Part shown: positions 29,851-41,905 of the stretch, piece after piece
Layout: every line of letters starts with the position of its first letter
Position numbering within the stretch: position 1 is the stretch's first letter
Assembly (NCBI RefSeq): GCF_032854445.1
Contig: NC_088305.1
Coordinates: 24,523,400 to 24,587,399, forward strand
DNA: 64,000 bases
Source of the DNA: Liolophura sinensis
Lineage: Eukaryota; Mollusca; Polyplacophora; Chitonida; Chitonidae
Reading direction: 5' to 3'
Notes under the pieces: model-generated
The model's input: only the letters and a program-made list of their open reading frames with translations
Database searches by the model: none
What the model was told of the DNA's origin: nothing
Translations under genes and position numbers: made by a program

Positions 29851-30349
29851 TCCATATTATGGTTTTACGAAGTCCTCCGTTTCAAGGTCCATGCGATAAA
29901 TTACACATTCTTAACTCTGTATGTATAAGTATATTGAACGATGAACTCTAGTAAGTAGCTCGTGTGGTTTAAGTGCAACAATACTGATATGACGTCACTG
30001 GTCCTAACATGGTCATAAAAACATCTACACAAAATCGATCAGCGCATGTCATGTTTTACAATTTCAGAATAGCCCATGAAATTACTTTTCAAAATTACCG
30101 TTCAAAATTGGTATTAAAGCCTTTAAAATTCCCAATTCGAGTCGCAGTATAATTTTTTCAATCTTCAGACTCATGTTTAGACTATAAATAGTACAGGTTG
30201 GAGTTTTTTATTTACTGAAGGGCAATAATTGGAGCTATTCTTTATAAATAGTAAGCAGCGCAAGTTTTCCCAGGCAACTCCGTCTCCACTGTCAGCCAAT
30301 CAGTTTCGATTCTGTATCTTTGTAAAAGCTTTTCTCCTTCGACTTGGAT

Positions 30350-30510
30350 GGTGGTACATGGGAAGGTCTGGCAACAACCTGCGGATTGTCGTGGGTTTCT
30401 CGCGGATTCTACCCTTGTTTCTTCCACCATAATGCTGGTCGCCATGATATAAAGTGAAATATTCTTAAGTACGGCGTAAAACTCCAATCAAATAAATAAA
30501 CACATAAATT
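30350..30510 (+). mobile_element. Family B SINE, truncated
   Basis: GTACATGGGAAGGTCTGGCA through AAGTACGGCGTAAAACTCCA and AATAAATAAACACATAAA. Confidence 0.83.
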
Positions 30511-30766
30511 TAAAATGGTCTCATTTGCCTTTCTTCTTAAATTTTGTTCACAACTCTGTCTTAAGAATTGATACTGTATATAATAATACCTATAGTGGAA
30601 GTATCCTTTGAAGTTACGTTTACTAGGTTAAAGATTTCTGTACTTAAACTCCTCTTCTTTATAAAATCTTCTCTCACATGTTAAATTTCCTTCTTTATCA
30701 ACCTGAACGGTTGTTTAGAAGTGGTAGCGCTTTTAAAATAGCGTCTTGTTCTTCACAGTTTGTGTC

Positions 30767-30924
30767 ATGGCGTCGGAAGACGATCCCATGGACATTTCCG
30801 AAGCAGACGAATCTCCACAGTTGTGGACCGATGCACAATTAGAGGAACAAAGACGAAGAGATGCTGAATGCGAAGAGAGGCGAAAGGCTTTGGAAGAACA
30901 AAGCGTTAAGGCCGAGGAAAGACG
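30767..30924 (+). CDS. Small coiled-coil gene, first coding exon
   Basis: 52 codons plus two bases. The start ATG has T at -3 and G at +4 (TGTGTCATGG). The exon as spliced begins at 30759, right after TTCACAG. An intron of 1129 bp follows and holds a family B SINE (31200-31510). Confidence 0.62.
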
Positions 30925-32192
30925 GTTAGTTTATTTCTAATACTGCCCTGACAATAGGATTCTGGCTATATCATTATTTTCATTGACTTTGGCATCTTTG
31001 GTGAACCGCGAGTTTAGTTCAGTTGCATGCAACACGTTTCTATCAATGAAATGCCAGAGCGAGGGTGCTCTAACATCCAATCAGAATATTCGTCTTAATT
31101 GCGCGCCACTACCACCACACATCATGGATTTCTAAAAACAACATTTAAGTGGAGATACATGCTGAAAGATTTCATTGGCTGGCCTATAATTAAGACTTAT
31201 CGGGGCCTCCGTGGCCTATTGGTCAGGGACCACATTCACAAAACTTCTAAAAGTTTTACAAAGTTTTATGAAAGAGGTCCCAGGGTGCTAGTGCAACACA
31301 AGGACTAGTGAGCCTCTCACCAATGAGGTTGCCGTGAATCCAGCCTATGCTTGCTTCCTTTTATACGTCGGAAGGTCTGCAGCAACCTTCGGGTGACCGT
31401 TGACTTCGCCCAGGCTCTGCCCGGTTTCTTCCCACCATAATATGCTGGTTGTTGTCGTACCAGTGAAATATTCTTGAGAACGGCGTAAAACACACCAAAT
31501 AAATAAATTTATTGATTTCGGTTTAACGCCATTTTTGCCGAATTTCATATTGTACCGACCTTGCTCAGTTTCATGTGAACGACTGTGCATGTGGACACAG
31601 ACCCCTATTAATTTTCCATAAGCGACAATTTTAACGTCTAGCGCTGTAGCTCAGTCCCAAACAGTCCGTGGCCAATAATGCATTCCTGGCCCAACTTGTG
31701 AGAAAGAAGCCATAAAAATCTTGACAGGTTGACCCTCAAAATCTGGACCTTTCCATGCCGGCAGCTTCGGAGCGTGCCTTGCACGCCAAGGGGACGTCAC
31801 TCGCAGCCTCATCACTACCTCACAACTTGTGTCCCCTCGCCCAGAATTTCAAACTTCCTCATACCTCCTCAAAGTTTAGACAATTTTCAGCATTTTAATA
31901 CCAAGCATGCACCTGTACACCAAAAATGGCTACCTGGGAGCAAAAAAATACACAGAATTACTTACCGAAAAACGGAAGTTGTAATGGGGGTCTGTGTCCA
32001 TGTAGCGAAGTTTATAAGGGAGATAACTACGTTATAATTGTTATTTACTGCAGACGAAAGGTTGCAAGGAAATTGAAGGGCCTGGGCTTGCGCTGGAAAC
32101 AAGTTGAGCAAAGGCGACTGACGAGGGAAGAGTCAATGCGATCTCTGCATCAAGAAGCGGCCATTTTGATCGGAAATACGGAAGCAACGTGA
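30767..32192 (+). CDS. Small two-exon gene, 98-residue charged coiled-coil protein of unknown family
   Basis: Coding exons 30767-30924 and 32054-32192 join in frame. The first ends AGACG|GTTAGT. The second begins after the acceptor TTATTTACTGCAG, and CG plus A restores an Arg codon. A strong acceptor (TTGTTCTTCACAG) lies 8 bases before the ATG, so a 5' untranslated exon is expected upstream. The protein has an acidic start (MASEDDPMDISEADE), a Glu/Arg-rich stretch likely to form a coiled coil (residues about 22-60), a basic patch (RRKVARKLKG), and ends GNTEAT. AATAAA follows the stop by 12 bases. I do not recognise the family. The phase match, splice sites and poly(A) signal support a real gene; the short length is the main doubt. 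Confidence 0.62.
31200..31510 (+). mobile_element. Family B SINE with head, in intron of small coiled-coil gene
   Basis: Head CGGGGCCTCCGTGGCCTATT, middle insert, then GTCGGAAGGTCTGCAGCAAC through TTGAGAACGGCGTAAAACAC. Confidence 0.78.
32054..32192 (+). CDS. Small coiled-coil gene, last coding exon
   Basis: One base plus 45 codons and TGA. It encodes KLKGLGLRWKQVEQRRLTRE and then HQEAAILIGNTEAT. The acceptor has a fair pyrimidine run (GTTATTTACTGCAG). Confidence 0.62.
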
Positions 32193-32203
32193 AGCACCCG
32201 CCC

Positions 32204-32209
32204 AATAAA
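32204..32209 (+). terminator. Polyadenylation signal AATAAA of the small coiled-coil gene
   Basis: A canonical hexamer only 12 bases after the TGA at 32190-32192, implying a very short 3' UTR. Confidence 0.55.
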
Positions 32210-32664
32210 GACATACAGATCTTTTCTAACGGCTGAGGTTGTGTAGACTTCGAATTTTCAAGATTCAATCTTTCCGTTTTCGAACAGATGTCCGGTGGAC
32301 ATATCATTTTCTTTGCACACGTCAGACCTTCTGATTGCTAATGTGGATATGGTGTTAATTGTCTGACAACCCAAGTCATCCATCATTAAGAAAGCTGTGT
32401 TACGTTTTTGTCTCGTGTAATGAATTGTTTTTCATGAATATTAATGTTACTTAATTTTCGTAGGAAAGATTCATCTTCTCAATAAGCATCGAATCCCCTT
32501 ACCTACGTTTTGGTATCGTGGAGACAATAACCCGTGGATAGAGCGGCACATGGCTGTCTTAAAAAAGTTTCCGTAAAGATCACTAAGGCCCTAGGATCAG
32601 TGCCAGCGAGTAATTTAAATTGTCTGTCCAAGGCTGGGTACCTCAACGATACGCCCTCCCAACC

Positions 32665-33440
32665 CCGTTTGATCCTGGTGATAAATTGTTGTCTTAGGCT
32701 ACAATCAACATTGTCATTGTTACACTATCGTTTAATCCTGGTTATAGATTGTTGATTTACAATTAGCTTTGTCAAAGATTCTCCGCTATCGTTTAATCCT
32801 GGTAATAGATTGTTGTCTTAGGCTACAATCAACATTGTCATTGTTACTCTATCGTTTAATCCTGGTTATAGATTGTTGATTTACAGTCAGCACTGTCAAG
32901 GATTCCCTATCATATAATCTTGCTAATAAGTTGATTTACCATCAACATTGTCAAGGATTGTCTATTACTTAATCCTGGTGATAAAGTGTTGATTTACGAA
33001 CAGTTTTGTCATGGATACTGTATCATTTTGTCCTGGTACTAATTTAGTTTACGATAAACTTTGTAAAGGATATTCTGTCGTTTAATCCTCCTGGGTCGAG
33101 TCACACCTAAGACCTTAAAAGAGGAAGTAACTTCCTCGCTTGGCGTTCAGCACGAAGGGGATAGTGCAGCGACTGGTTGACCCGTATCAGTATAATGGTT
33201 CGGGTAAGCCGCCTCAGTGAAGCAGCACTAGATAAAAGAGCTGTCGAAATCCGTCCTGCAACAAGGCGGCACATTACATACACTCTAAAGATTCCTTCGT
33301 CGTCATAAACCCCAAACACTCACTCACTCACTCACTCACTCGTTTAATCCTGTTTGATTTACGATTAACTTTGTCAACAATTCTCTATCATTAAATCCGG
33401 GTAAAGAGTTGATTTTTTAACAAATCTGGCAAGGATATTC
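32665..33440. repeat. About 55-bp degenerate minisatellite interrupted by a family A SINE
   Basis: The unit contains CTATCGTTTAATCCTGGTTA, GTTGATTTAC and CAACATTGTCAAGGATT. Copies run 32665-33090 and resume at 33340-33440. The gap is a SINE. Confidence 0.8.
33092..33340 (+). mobile_element. Family A SINE, 5' truncated, inserted in a minisatellite
   Basis: GGGTCGAGTCACACCTAAGA through CATAAACCCCAAACACTCAC. TCGTTTAATCCT stands on both sides. Confidence 0.84.
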
Positions 33441-34009
33441 CATCGAATGTGTGGAAGACTGTTGTAGGCAAATTTCAAAGGTAAATTCAATATCACTTTT
33501 CACCTCACTGAAACTAATGCAGTCCATACATTTGTGCTTAGAGGGAGACAGAATCGTCACTGATTGGTCGATATAGAGACAGGCAAATAGTCAGGACTTG
33601 TACTGGACGCATTCACACTAATTCTTGACTAAGGTTTTAGGATGCCAAATTGTATCTACACTGTTTGATGAGAAATAAAAAATTTTTGATTCCACATTCA
33701 TTTAACCCTGCTATAGTGACATTTTAGTCATTTTCTTGAAATCCGTGGATCTGACCAATTTGACCAGTTCATTTAAATTTGCAATCATTGGACTAACAAA
33801 CCAAAGACGCAGTGACACGTAGCACACACAGCCGCAGTACACCATTTGTATACCATCAAACTGAGGGTCACTGTATGATATGACTTAAATACTGAAAACG
33901 TAGCATTATTCATGCAGAGATCCAAGTGAGGACGACAGCCCAGTCACCGTAAAATAACACTGGGTCAGCCAGTAGTTCACCGATTCCGGTCGGTTTCTAT
34001 GGTGACACC

Positions 34010-34890
34010 ATTTAGCGACACCTGCTCAGGTACGGCGAAACCTGTCTGTACCTTGGTCGGTTTCTATGGTGACATCTGTTCATAACCTGGTGCGTTTGTG
34101 TGGCGACACTTGTCTGTATCCTGAACTCTTTAATCACACCTGTCTGTACACTGTTCCTTTTGCGTGGTGACAATTGGTACCCTGGTAGAGGGCAACTGTA
34201 GCGACACCTGCACCAGTACGTTCCTGTGGCAACACTTGTCTGTACCTGTCCGACTGTGGCGACATTTGTTTGTGCCCTGACATACCTGTACCCTGACCTA
34301 TCGGTACCCTGGGTCGTGTCTGTAGCGACATCTGTCTGTATCTTAATCCGCTTCTCCGGCGACACCTGTTTGTCCCCTGACATGCCTGTACCCTGGCCTA
34401 TCGGTAGGGCCTACTCTGGTTCGTGTGTGTAACGACATCTGTCTGTACCCCGGCCCGTTTACGTGGTGACACCTGCCTGTACCCTGATATGCCTGTACTC
34501 CGGTCCGTTTACGTGGTGTCACGTGCCTGTACCCCGATACGCCTGTATCCCGGTCCGTTTCTGTGGCGACGCCTACCTGTACCCTTGTCCGTTTCTGTGG
34601 CGACACCTACCTGTACCCTGGTCCGATTCTGAGGCCATACCTACCTTTAACCTGGTCTGTTTCTGTCGCGACACCTGCCTGTAACCTGGTCCGTTTCTGT
34701 CGCGACACGTCTGTGTCCCGGCCTATTTCTGCGGCGACACCTGTCTGTATCCCGGTTTATTCCTGCGGCGAAATCTGTCTGTATCCCGGCCTGTTACTGT
34801 GGCGACATTTCTCTGTATCTCGGTCTGTTTCTGCGGCGACATCTGTCTGTATCCCGGTCTATTTCTGTGGCGACATCTGTCTGTACCAGA
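34010..34890. repeat. About 34-bp minisatellite, about 25 copies
   Basis: The unit resembles TGTCTGTACCCTGGTCCGTT plus TCTGTGGCGACACC, with much variation. It is intergenic, downstream of the small coiled-coil gene. Confidence 0.88.
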
Positions 34891-35344
34891 ACGAGAAGTC
34901 TAGGTATTTTATCTTTTGTGTTACAATATAGAAAAGAGAGCCAAGAACAAAAATGGCTGTGCGACTAGAGTCCCGGTGATAGGTACACGCGCAAAGGGCA
35001 AATTCAGATCGTAGGTTTGTCTTTTCGCCTATTTGACTGTTTCTTTCCTTATTTTTACACTTGTTTAATAGAGCAGGACCGAAAACTTCCTTACATGTAA
35101 TATGTGTTACTGGACGCAATATCATTAACTCGACCTCATTTCTATAATGATACACGCTAGATGTACGCAGCATTTGTCAAACTTTTACGCAGAAGAATTC
35201 CCGTTATTTGCCGTGTAGACCGTTCTTGTAGCAGAAACATTTTGTTTCTAGCTTCACTTGTGAGTATTTGCAGTGTGAGACGACTTTTCTTAAAAACTTA
35301 ACGTTATTTGAGCAGAAACACGTCTGAATTTTTGTTAGAAAACG

Positions 35345-35660
35345 GCGGAATAATGCTCACAAAGCAGTGTGCTTACTGATGGAACATTGAATGATCACCA
35401 GTATAAGCACATCTGAGTTTTGTTCTTATTGCAAATGCTGGGACAATGGAATGAAACTAGAAACGCAGGTGTAATGCTCACAAAGCAGTGTGCTTACTGA
35501 TGTAACATTGAATGATGATAAACACATCTGAGTTTTGTTTTTGCTGGAAGATATGGTGGAACAATGGAATCAAACTAGAAATGCAGAGGTAATGCTCACA
35601 AACTAGTGTGTTTACTGATGTAACACTGAATGATTATGCATGAATAATGATCACAAAACA
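35345..35660. repeat. About 120-bp tandem repeat, nearly 3 copies
   Basis: Copies share TAATGCTCACAAAGCAGTGT, GCTTACTGATG, ACATTGAATGAT and ACATCTGAGTTTTG. The array leads into the 29-bp array that follows. Confidence 0.8.
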
Positions 35661-35749
35661 GTTTGTTACAGATGTAACATTGACAATATTGAATGTTGAC
35701 AACTGAGTGAGGTGAATTGACAACATTGACTGTTGACAGCTGTATGGTG

Positions 35750-36760
35750 CGTTGTACATTCGGGAACACTGTGTGGGATATTATAGATATGGAAACATTG
35801 TTTGGTACTTCAACACATGGATTCTGTGGGTTACATTGTACACATGGGTACACTGTGTGGTACATTGTACACATGGGTACACCGTGTGGTACAATGTGCA
35901 CATGGGAACACCGTGTGGTAAGTTGTACACATGGGAACACCGTGTGGTAAGTTGTACACATGGGAACACTGTGTGGTAAGTTGTACACATGAGAACACTG
36001 TGTGGTAAGTTGTACACATGGGAACACTGTGTGGTAAGTTGTACACATGGGAACACTGTGTGGTAAGTTGTACACATGGGAACACGGTGGTAAATTGTAC
36101 ACATGGGAACACTGTGTGGTACATTGTACACGTTGGAACACAGCGTGGTACATTGTACGCATGGGAAAAATGTGTGGTGCATTGTGCACATAGGAACGCT
36201 GCGTGCTACATTGTACACATGGAAACACTGTGTGATAAACTGTACACATGGGAACACTGTGTGGTAAGTTGTACACATGGGAAGGCTGTGTGGTACATTG
36301 CACACGTTGGAACACAGCGTGGTACATAGTACGCATGGGAACAATGTGTGATAAATTGTACACATGGGAACACTGTGTGGTAAGTTGTACACATGGGAAG
36401 GCTGTGTGGTACATTATACACGTTGGAACACATCGTGGTACATTGTACGCATGGGAACAATGTGTGGTGCATTGTACACATGGGAACGCTGTGTGGTACA
36501 TTGTACACATGGGAATATTGTGTGGTACAATTTACACATGGGAATATTGTGTGGTACATTGTACACATGGGAACACTATGTGGTACATTGTACACATGGG
36601 AACACTGTGTGGTACATTGTACACATGGGAATATTGTGTGGCCGGTTGTACATTTGGGAACATTGTGTAAAACATTGTACACATGGGAAGGCTGTGTAGT
36701 ACATTGTATGCATGGGAACATTGTGGGATACAATGTACCACACAGTCTTTCCATGCGAAC
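35750..36760. repeat. 29-bp minisatellite, about 33 copies
   Basis: The unit contains GTACACATGGGAACACTGTG and TGGTAAGTT or TGGTACATT. As 29 is not a multiple of three, one frame passes through all three codon phases. The unit has no stops on either strand, so open frames of up to 304 codons arise by chance. Confidence 0.93.
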
Positions 36761-37179
36761 GACACAAGGCGCTGCCATTCTCCATGTGTTAGAGTTTGAA
36801 TCCAGCTTGCGTCATCCAGCTGTTATGCAACGTACGTTTCAAATATCGTGGTGAAGCCTTCTGTCGGGCTCCTGGAAGTTAAACAGTCTTAAGTACTTGG
36901 ATTGGATAAGCTGATTAAAGAAATAAAAAACAGACATTTCAGTTTATAATCTGTTGTCAGTTCCCCGCGAGGAGACCAGTGCTAGAGGAGGAGAATGAAA
37001 TACCGCATCTGATGCCAGTGACGGATTTACTAAAAAAAACAACGTGAGCCATCGGCAGACAACAGACAAGGCGCCTAGTCGAAGGAAGAAAGGTATTCAT
37101 CATTCATTAGTTGATTCATTCTTAACGCTATACACAGGAATGTTTCAGTTTTGCGGTCATTTCTAGATTTGTGGGAGCT

Positions 37180-37425
37180 TTTATTGCCCAGTGGTCAGTG
37201 TGCCAATGACCCAGGTACCATTTGCCAATGTGATCCCTGTGAGTCAAGCTCATGCTTGCTTTCTTTCTGGTCGTACGTGGGAAGGTCTTCCAGCAACCTG
37301 CAGATGGTCGTGGGTTTGTCTCGGGATCTGTCTGGTTTCCTCTCATCATAATGCTGGCCGCTCTCGTGTAAGTGAAATATTCTTGTGTACGGCGTAACAC
37401 AACAATCAAATAAATAAATAAATCC
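37180..37425 (+). mobile_element. Family B SINE
   Basis: GTGAGTCAAGCTCATGC, CGTACGTGGGAAGGTCTTCC, and the tail TGTGTACGGCGTAACACAAC plus (AATA)n. Confidence 0.82.
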
Positions 37426-37639
37426 TTACGTATGAGGTAACTTATACAGACAATATTGATGGAAAACAAGTGGTCTTCAGCGAATGTTACACTGGGGCAA
37501 ACGACCGCACGAGCGTATCATCACTTAGAACGGACGAATTTGTAAATTCTCTGCCGAAGGCTGGGTTTGAACCCGCATCTTGTGTGTCCAGTTGAGAGGC
37601 AAGCACCTTTACTCTTCGGCCACGCCCCTCCACCCTGTA

Positions 37640-37822
37640 CAGGATGTCCCAGAAGTCGCGCACCATCCAGGTTGAGGTTGAATGCTTAAGCTACAGAGTG
37701 GTGTGTTGCCTCATCTCTTCCAAACATAAAAGAAACAGAGAAAAAATTTAAAATCAGTATTAAATCTGAAACACAGAAAAAAAATGAAAATCAGGATGGT
37801 GCACGACTTCTAGGACACCCTG
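37640..37822. mobile_element. Mariner-like MITE with about 30-bp terminal inverted repeats and TA flanks
   Basis: The left end CAGGATGTCCCAGAAGTCGC and GCACCATCC is mirrored at the right by GGATGGTGCACGACTTCTAG and GACACCCTG. TA stands at both outer edges (37638-37639 and 37823-37824). The 183-bp interior has no coding capacity. The CAGGGTGTCCC type of end and the TA target fit Tc1/mariner elements. Confidence 0.88.
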
Positions 37823-37824
37823 TA

Positions 37825-38715
37825 TATAGTGTGTATTATGTGGCGTGATATTGAAACCCAAATAAACGGCCACCCTCGCACATAAACTACGTCACTCTTA
37901 CTGTCGGCAAATAAACACCATTTGTCCGGGCAAACCATATAACTCAGAAATGCACACGCATTAATTTGCCGCATGAAGAAAATATATATGTAAATAGTGC
38001 CCGGCGCGATCTTTATCTTAATTGGTGTTTAACTCCACACCCAAGTCAGTAAAATTCAAACACGACGACGGTCACGTCTGTGAGTAGAGGAGGCGGAATT
38101 GCGACAATAGAAAACCACTTCACTTTGACAGTTTCCTGACAAACCGTCTTACCCAAATCCTCATGCTCAAATTCACATCATATTAAATTTATCCGTTTTG
38201 TTATATTTTTCAATAATTCGTATATTCATGCATGCGTATTCTTAGCTAATTAAACAACCAAAAGCGTTTTTGTTGCAAGAGGGATTGTTTGACGGAATCT
38301 CTTGAATCTTTGAATTAAGTCCTTCCTTCTACAATTTGTTCAATTTTCCGTTGGCAACATTGATGATGTTGGGCGTCGCTGACGTCACAAGTGTTTTTTT
38401 AACACATGCAGTCTTTTCTTCACACCGCATTCAGCCAATCAGTTGACAAGCTTTCCCTGTGGTGCTTGTAGCTATGGTTACATATACACAGTGTATACTG
38501 CATTACGATGGACAGGATGTCAAAGATTCTCTACATTGTAGCAACTGTCATTTCCTTGTTGCACGTCTACATTGTAGCTATCATCATTTTCTTTACATGA
38601 CCGATATGTCTTCATTGTAGCTATCCTCTTTTTTGTATCATTTGCTTGAGGATTTATATCGCTTTCAGCAGTGTTTTTTGGTTATATCGCTGATGATCCC
38701 CAGGGCCGATATACA
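37825..38715. other. Intergenic, weak CTACATTGTAGC repeats
   Basis: TCTACATTGTAGCWA occurs three to four times at 38525-38625. The rest is unremarkable. Confidence 0.5.
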
Positions 38716-38719
38716 TTTT

Positions 38720-38955
38720 TCTATATAATGCTGCTACCCAGGAGCCTCCTCCCAATGCGGTAGGTGTGAGTTCAAGTCCAGCTTATGCTTGTGTTCTTTC
38801 AGGCTGTAAGTGGGAAGGTTTTCTATCAATCTGTGGATGGCCCTGGGTTTCCCCCGGGCTCTGCTCTGTTTCCTCCCACTATATTGCTGGCCGCCGACGT
38901 ATAAGTGAAATATTCTTGAGTACGCCGTAAAACACCAATCAAATAAATAAATTCC
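38720..38955 (+). mobile_element. Family B SINE
   Basis: AATGCGGTAGGTGTGAGTTC, AGTGGGAAGGTTTTCTATC, and the tail TTGAGTACGCCGTAAAACAC. Confidence 0.84.
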
Positions 38956-39089
38956 ACGTAGGTACAAAGCTAAACAGAATTTCCTAAAACCGTACTCTTA
39001 AGCCCTAGTGTCATGAAATCACATAGCTTCATTTGTACACGGAAAAAATTTATTTCAAAGATTTCGTCTTTTTTATACAAGAACTTGAC

Positions 39090-39385
39090 CGCTTGGGTGG
39101 TCTAAAGGTTAGAACGTCATCCTCGGGGGTCATATCAAAGACTTTAAAAATTGTACTTGTTGATGCCTCACCTGGCGCTCGGCATTGAGAGGTTGCGGCA
39201 AAGAAACAGAACTGGTTGGCCCGGTGTCAGTATAATGTGACTGGGTGAGGTGTCATGTCTGGTGTCTTCAGCAGCATGGACTCCCCGTGTAACAAGTATT
39301 TATGTATACACACCCAGTGACTACTCGCCGTCATATAACTGAGATATTGTTAAGTATGACGTTAAACCCCAAGTATATATACATA
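39090..39385 (+). mobile_element. Family C SINE
   Basis: Head GGTGGTCTAAAGGTTAGAAC, body GGTTGGCCCGGTGTCAGTAT, end TTGTTAAGTATGACGTTAAA CCCC. Confidence 0.84.
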
Positions 39386-39399
39386 TACCAAAACCTGAA

Positions 39400-40400
39400 T
39401 ACAATTTCAAAATGGAGTGTACGAAACACGGCGTACAATTACGTGTACCTGTATGCCCATCACATATTAGAACAGCACGTGTCACTCACCGTCAAACCAT
39501 ACTAGGTTCCGCCAATGATACATTTTTTTTTATACTTAACAAAATTGAGGTCACACAAGGTCACGAATCCCTAGTTTTGATGAATGTTCAACTTCATTCT
39601 GACGAAGTTGAACATTAGGAACTAGAAAAAGTATTCTTATCACGTTTTTTATACAATGTGGACATCCAACACATCGATGTGTAGACATTACGTGTGATTG
39701 TCGAAAAGGCAAATTTGGTAGTGAGTATGAGTGATTATATACCGATACTAACACACGATAGTTAAAATTTATCCTTGACTGCGATAGCTTGGGCGTTATG
39801 CCCAGTGTTGTTTATGACTGTCATCTGTTTGTACCCGTTTTCCCATTGCTTGTTTAGTAATTTAAAAATAAAACAAAGTATAAACGGTTTATTTCTGTTT
39901 ATACAAGGCCAGGTAAGAAATGGGGAAAACCGGCCTCGAAATGTTGAGCTCGTATATTTGCCTAACTCGCCCAGACAAGGAAGTGGAAGGATTGTCTAAA
40001 TAACATACAAGTTACTTCACACCACAGCTTAACGGCCATACACAGGTGCAAACCTTTAAAGATCTGTTTACTTTCACAATTTATGTATAGAGCCAGCTAG
40101 GATTCCAGCGTGTGACTTAGAGTCACAAAGATCGTATTGATGGGAGGCTCAAGAGTCATTTTTCATGATACAGGTTATACTGGCTTCCTCTCCAAGCATA
40201 CGTGGGAAGGTCTGTTTGCAACCTGCGGATGGTGACCTGAGCACCGCTGACAGCTCATTGTCACAAAGGCCTCACGAAACGAAAGAGGGGGAAAATGTCC
40301 ATATTCCGGAATAAGCCTAGACTGGTAGCCCCAGGCTAGCTACTGTGGTCAGGGGCCTTAACCACTCAACCACGGGATCTTATGCTACATGGAGGGGGGA
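39400..40400. other. Intergenic, no gene seen
   Basis: A short palindrome is present (AATGTTCAACTTCATTCTGA, then CGAAGTTGAACATT at 39583-39615). No exon was recognised. Confidence 0.45.
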
Positions 40401-40409
40401 GTAGTGGGG

Positions 40410-40678
40410 GGAGGGGCGCCGTGGCCGAGGTCATAAGCGTGCCAGCCCGGCGCAATGACCCAGAATCCTCTCAACAATGCGGTCGGTGTGAGCTCAAGTC
40501 CAGGTCTCGCTGCCTTCCTCTCCGGTGGTGCGTGGGGAGATCTGTCAGCAACCTGCGAATGGTCCTGGGTTCACTCTGGTTGTATTCGGTTTCCTCACAC
40601 CATAAAGCTGACCGCCGTCGTATAAGTGAAATATTCTTCAGTACGACGTAAAACACCAATCAAATCAATAAATAAACA
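40410..40678 (+). mobile_element. Family B SINE with head
   Basis: Head GCGCCGTGGCCGAGGTCATA, GTGTGAGCTCAAGTCCAGG, and the tail CAGTACGACGTAAAACACC. A partial body motif (CGTGGGAAGGTCTG) also lies just upstream at 40200. Confidence 0.83.
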
Positions 40679-40834
40679 AATATTTACCGAACTCCTCTCG
40701 CTATGACACCGACAGTATGTTAATAATTTTGATGTGTGATCTAAATCTGAATCATGAATCATGGTGTCACACAATTTGGTTTTTCATTCTAAAAAATAGT
40801 GTTACATAAGTTAAGGTTTACGAGTGGCGATACG

Positions 40835-41905
40835 TCATTGGATATGTGTGATCAGGTAAATGATTGGATAGGTTTGATCAGGTAAATAATTGGATATGTG
40901 TGATCAGGTAAATAATTGAATATGTGTGATCAGGTAAATGATTGGATATGTGTGATCAGGTAAATGATTGGATATATGTGATCAGGTATGTGATTGGATA
41001 TGTGTGATCAGGTAAATGATTGGATATGTGTGATCAGGTAAATGATTGAAAATGTGTGATCAGGTAAATAACTGGATATGTGTGATCAGGTAAATGATTG
41101 GATATGTGTGATCAGGTAATATGATTGGATATGTGTGATCAGGTAAATAATTGGATATGTGTGATCAGGTAAATCATTCGATACGTGTGATCAGGTAAAT
41201 GATTGGATATGTGTGATGAGGTAAATGATTGGATATGTGTGATCAGGTGTGTGATTGGATATGTGTGATCAGGTGTCTGATTGGATATGTGTGATCAGGT
41301 AAATGATTGGATATGTGTGATGAGGTAAATGATTGGATATGTGTGATCAGGTGCGTGATTGGATATGTGTGATCAGGTAAATGATTGGATATGTGTGATC
41401 AGGTAAATGATTGGGTAGTTGTGATCAGGTAAATGATTGGATAGTTGTGATCAGGTAAATCACTGGATATGTGTGATCAGGTAAATGATTGAATATGTGT
41501 TATCGGGTAAATTGATTGGATATGCGCGATAATGTAAATGATTGGATATGTGTGATCAGGTAAATGATTGGATATGCGCGATCAGGTAAATAATTGGATA
41601 TGTGTGATAATGTAAATGCTTGGATATGTGTGATCAGGTAAATGATTGGATATGCGCGATCAGGTAAATGATTGGATATGTGCGATCAGGTAAATGATTG
41701 GATATGTGTGATTAGGTATGTGATTGAATAGGTGTGATCAGGTAAATCACTGGATATGTATGATCAGATAAATCACTTGTTATGTGTGATCAGGTAAATG
41801 ATTGGATATGTGTGATCAGGTAAATGATTGGATATGTGTGATCAGGTAAAATTACTGGATATGTGTGATCAGGTAAATGAATGGTTATGTGCGATCAGGT
41901 AAATC
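40835..41905. repeat. 26-bp minisatellite, subfamily 1, about 40 copies
   Basis: The unit is GGATATGTGTGATCAGGTAA plus ATGATT. It continues into a diverged subfamily at 41905. Confidence 0.93.

Noticed and set aside
35596-36854. Long open frames on both strands, up to 304 codons
   Set aside because: They read through the 29-bp minisatellite. The unit has no stop in any phase, so the frames are a by-product.
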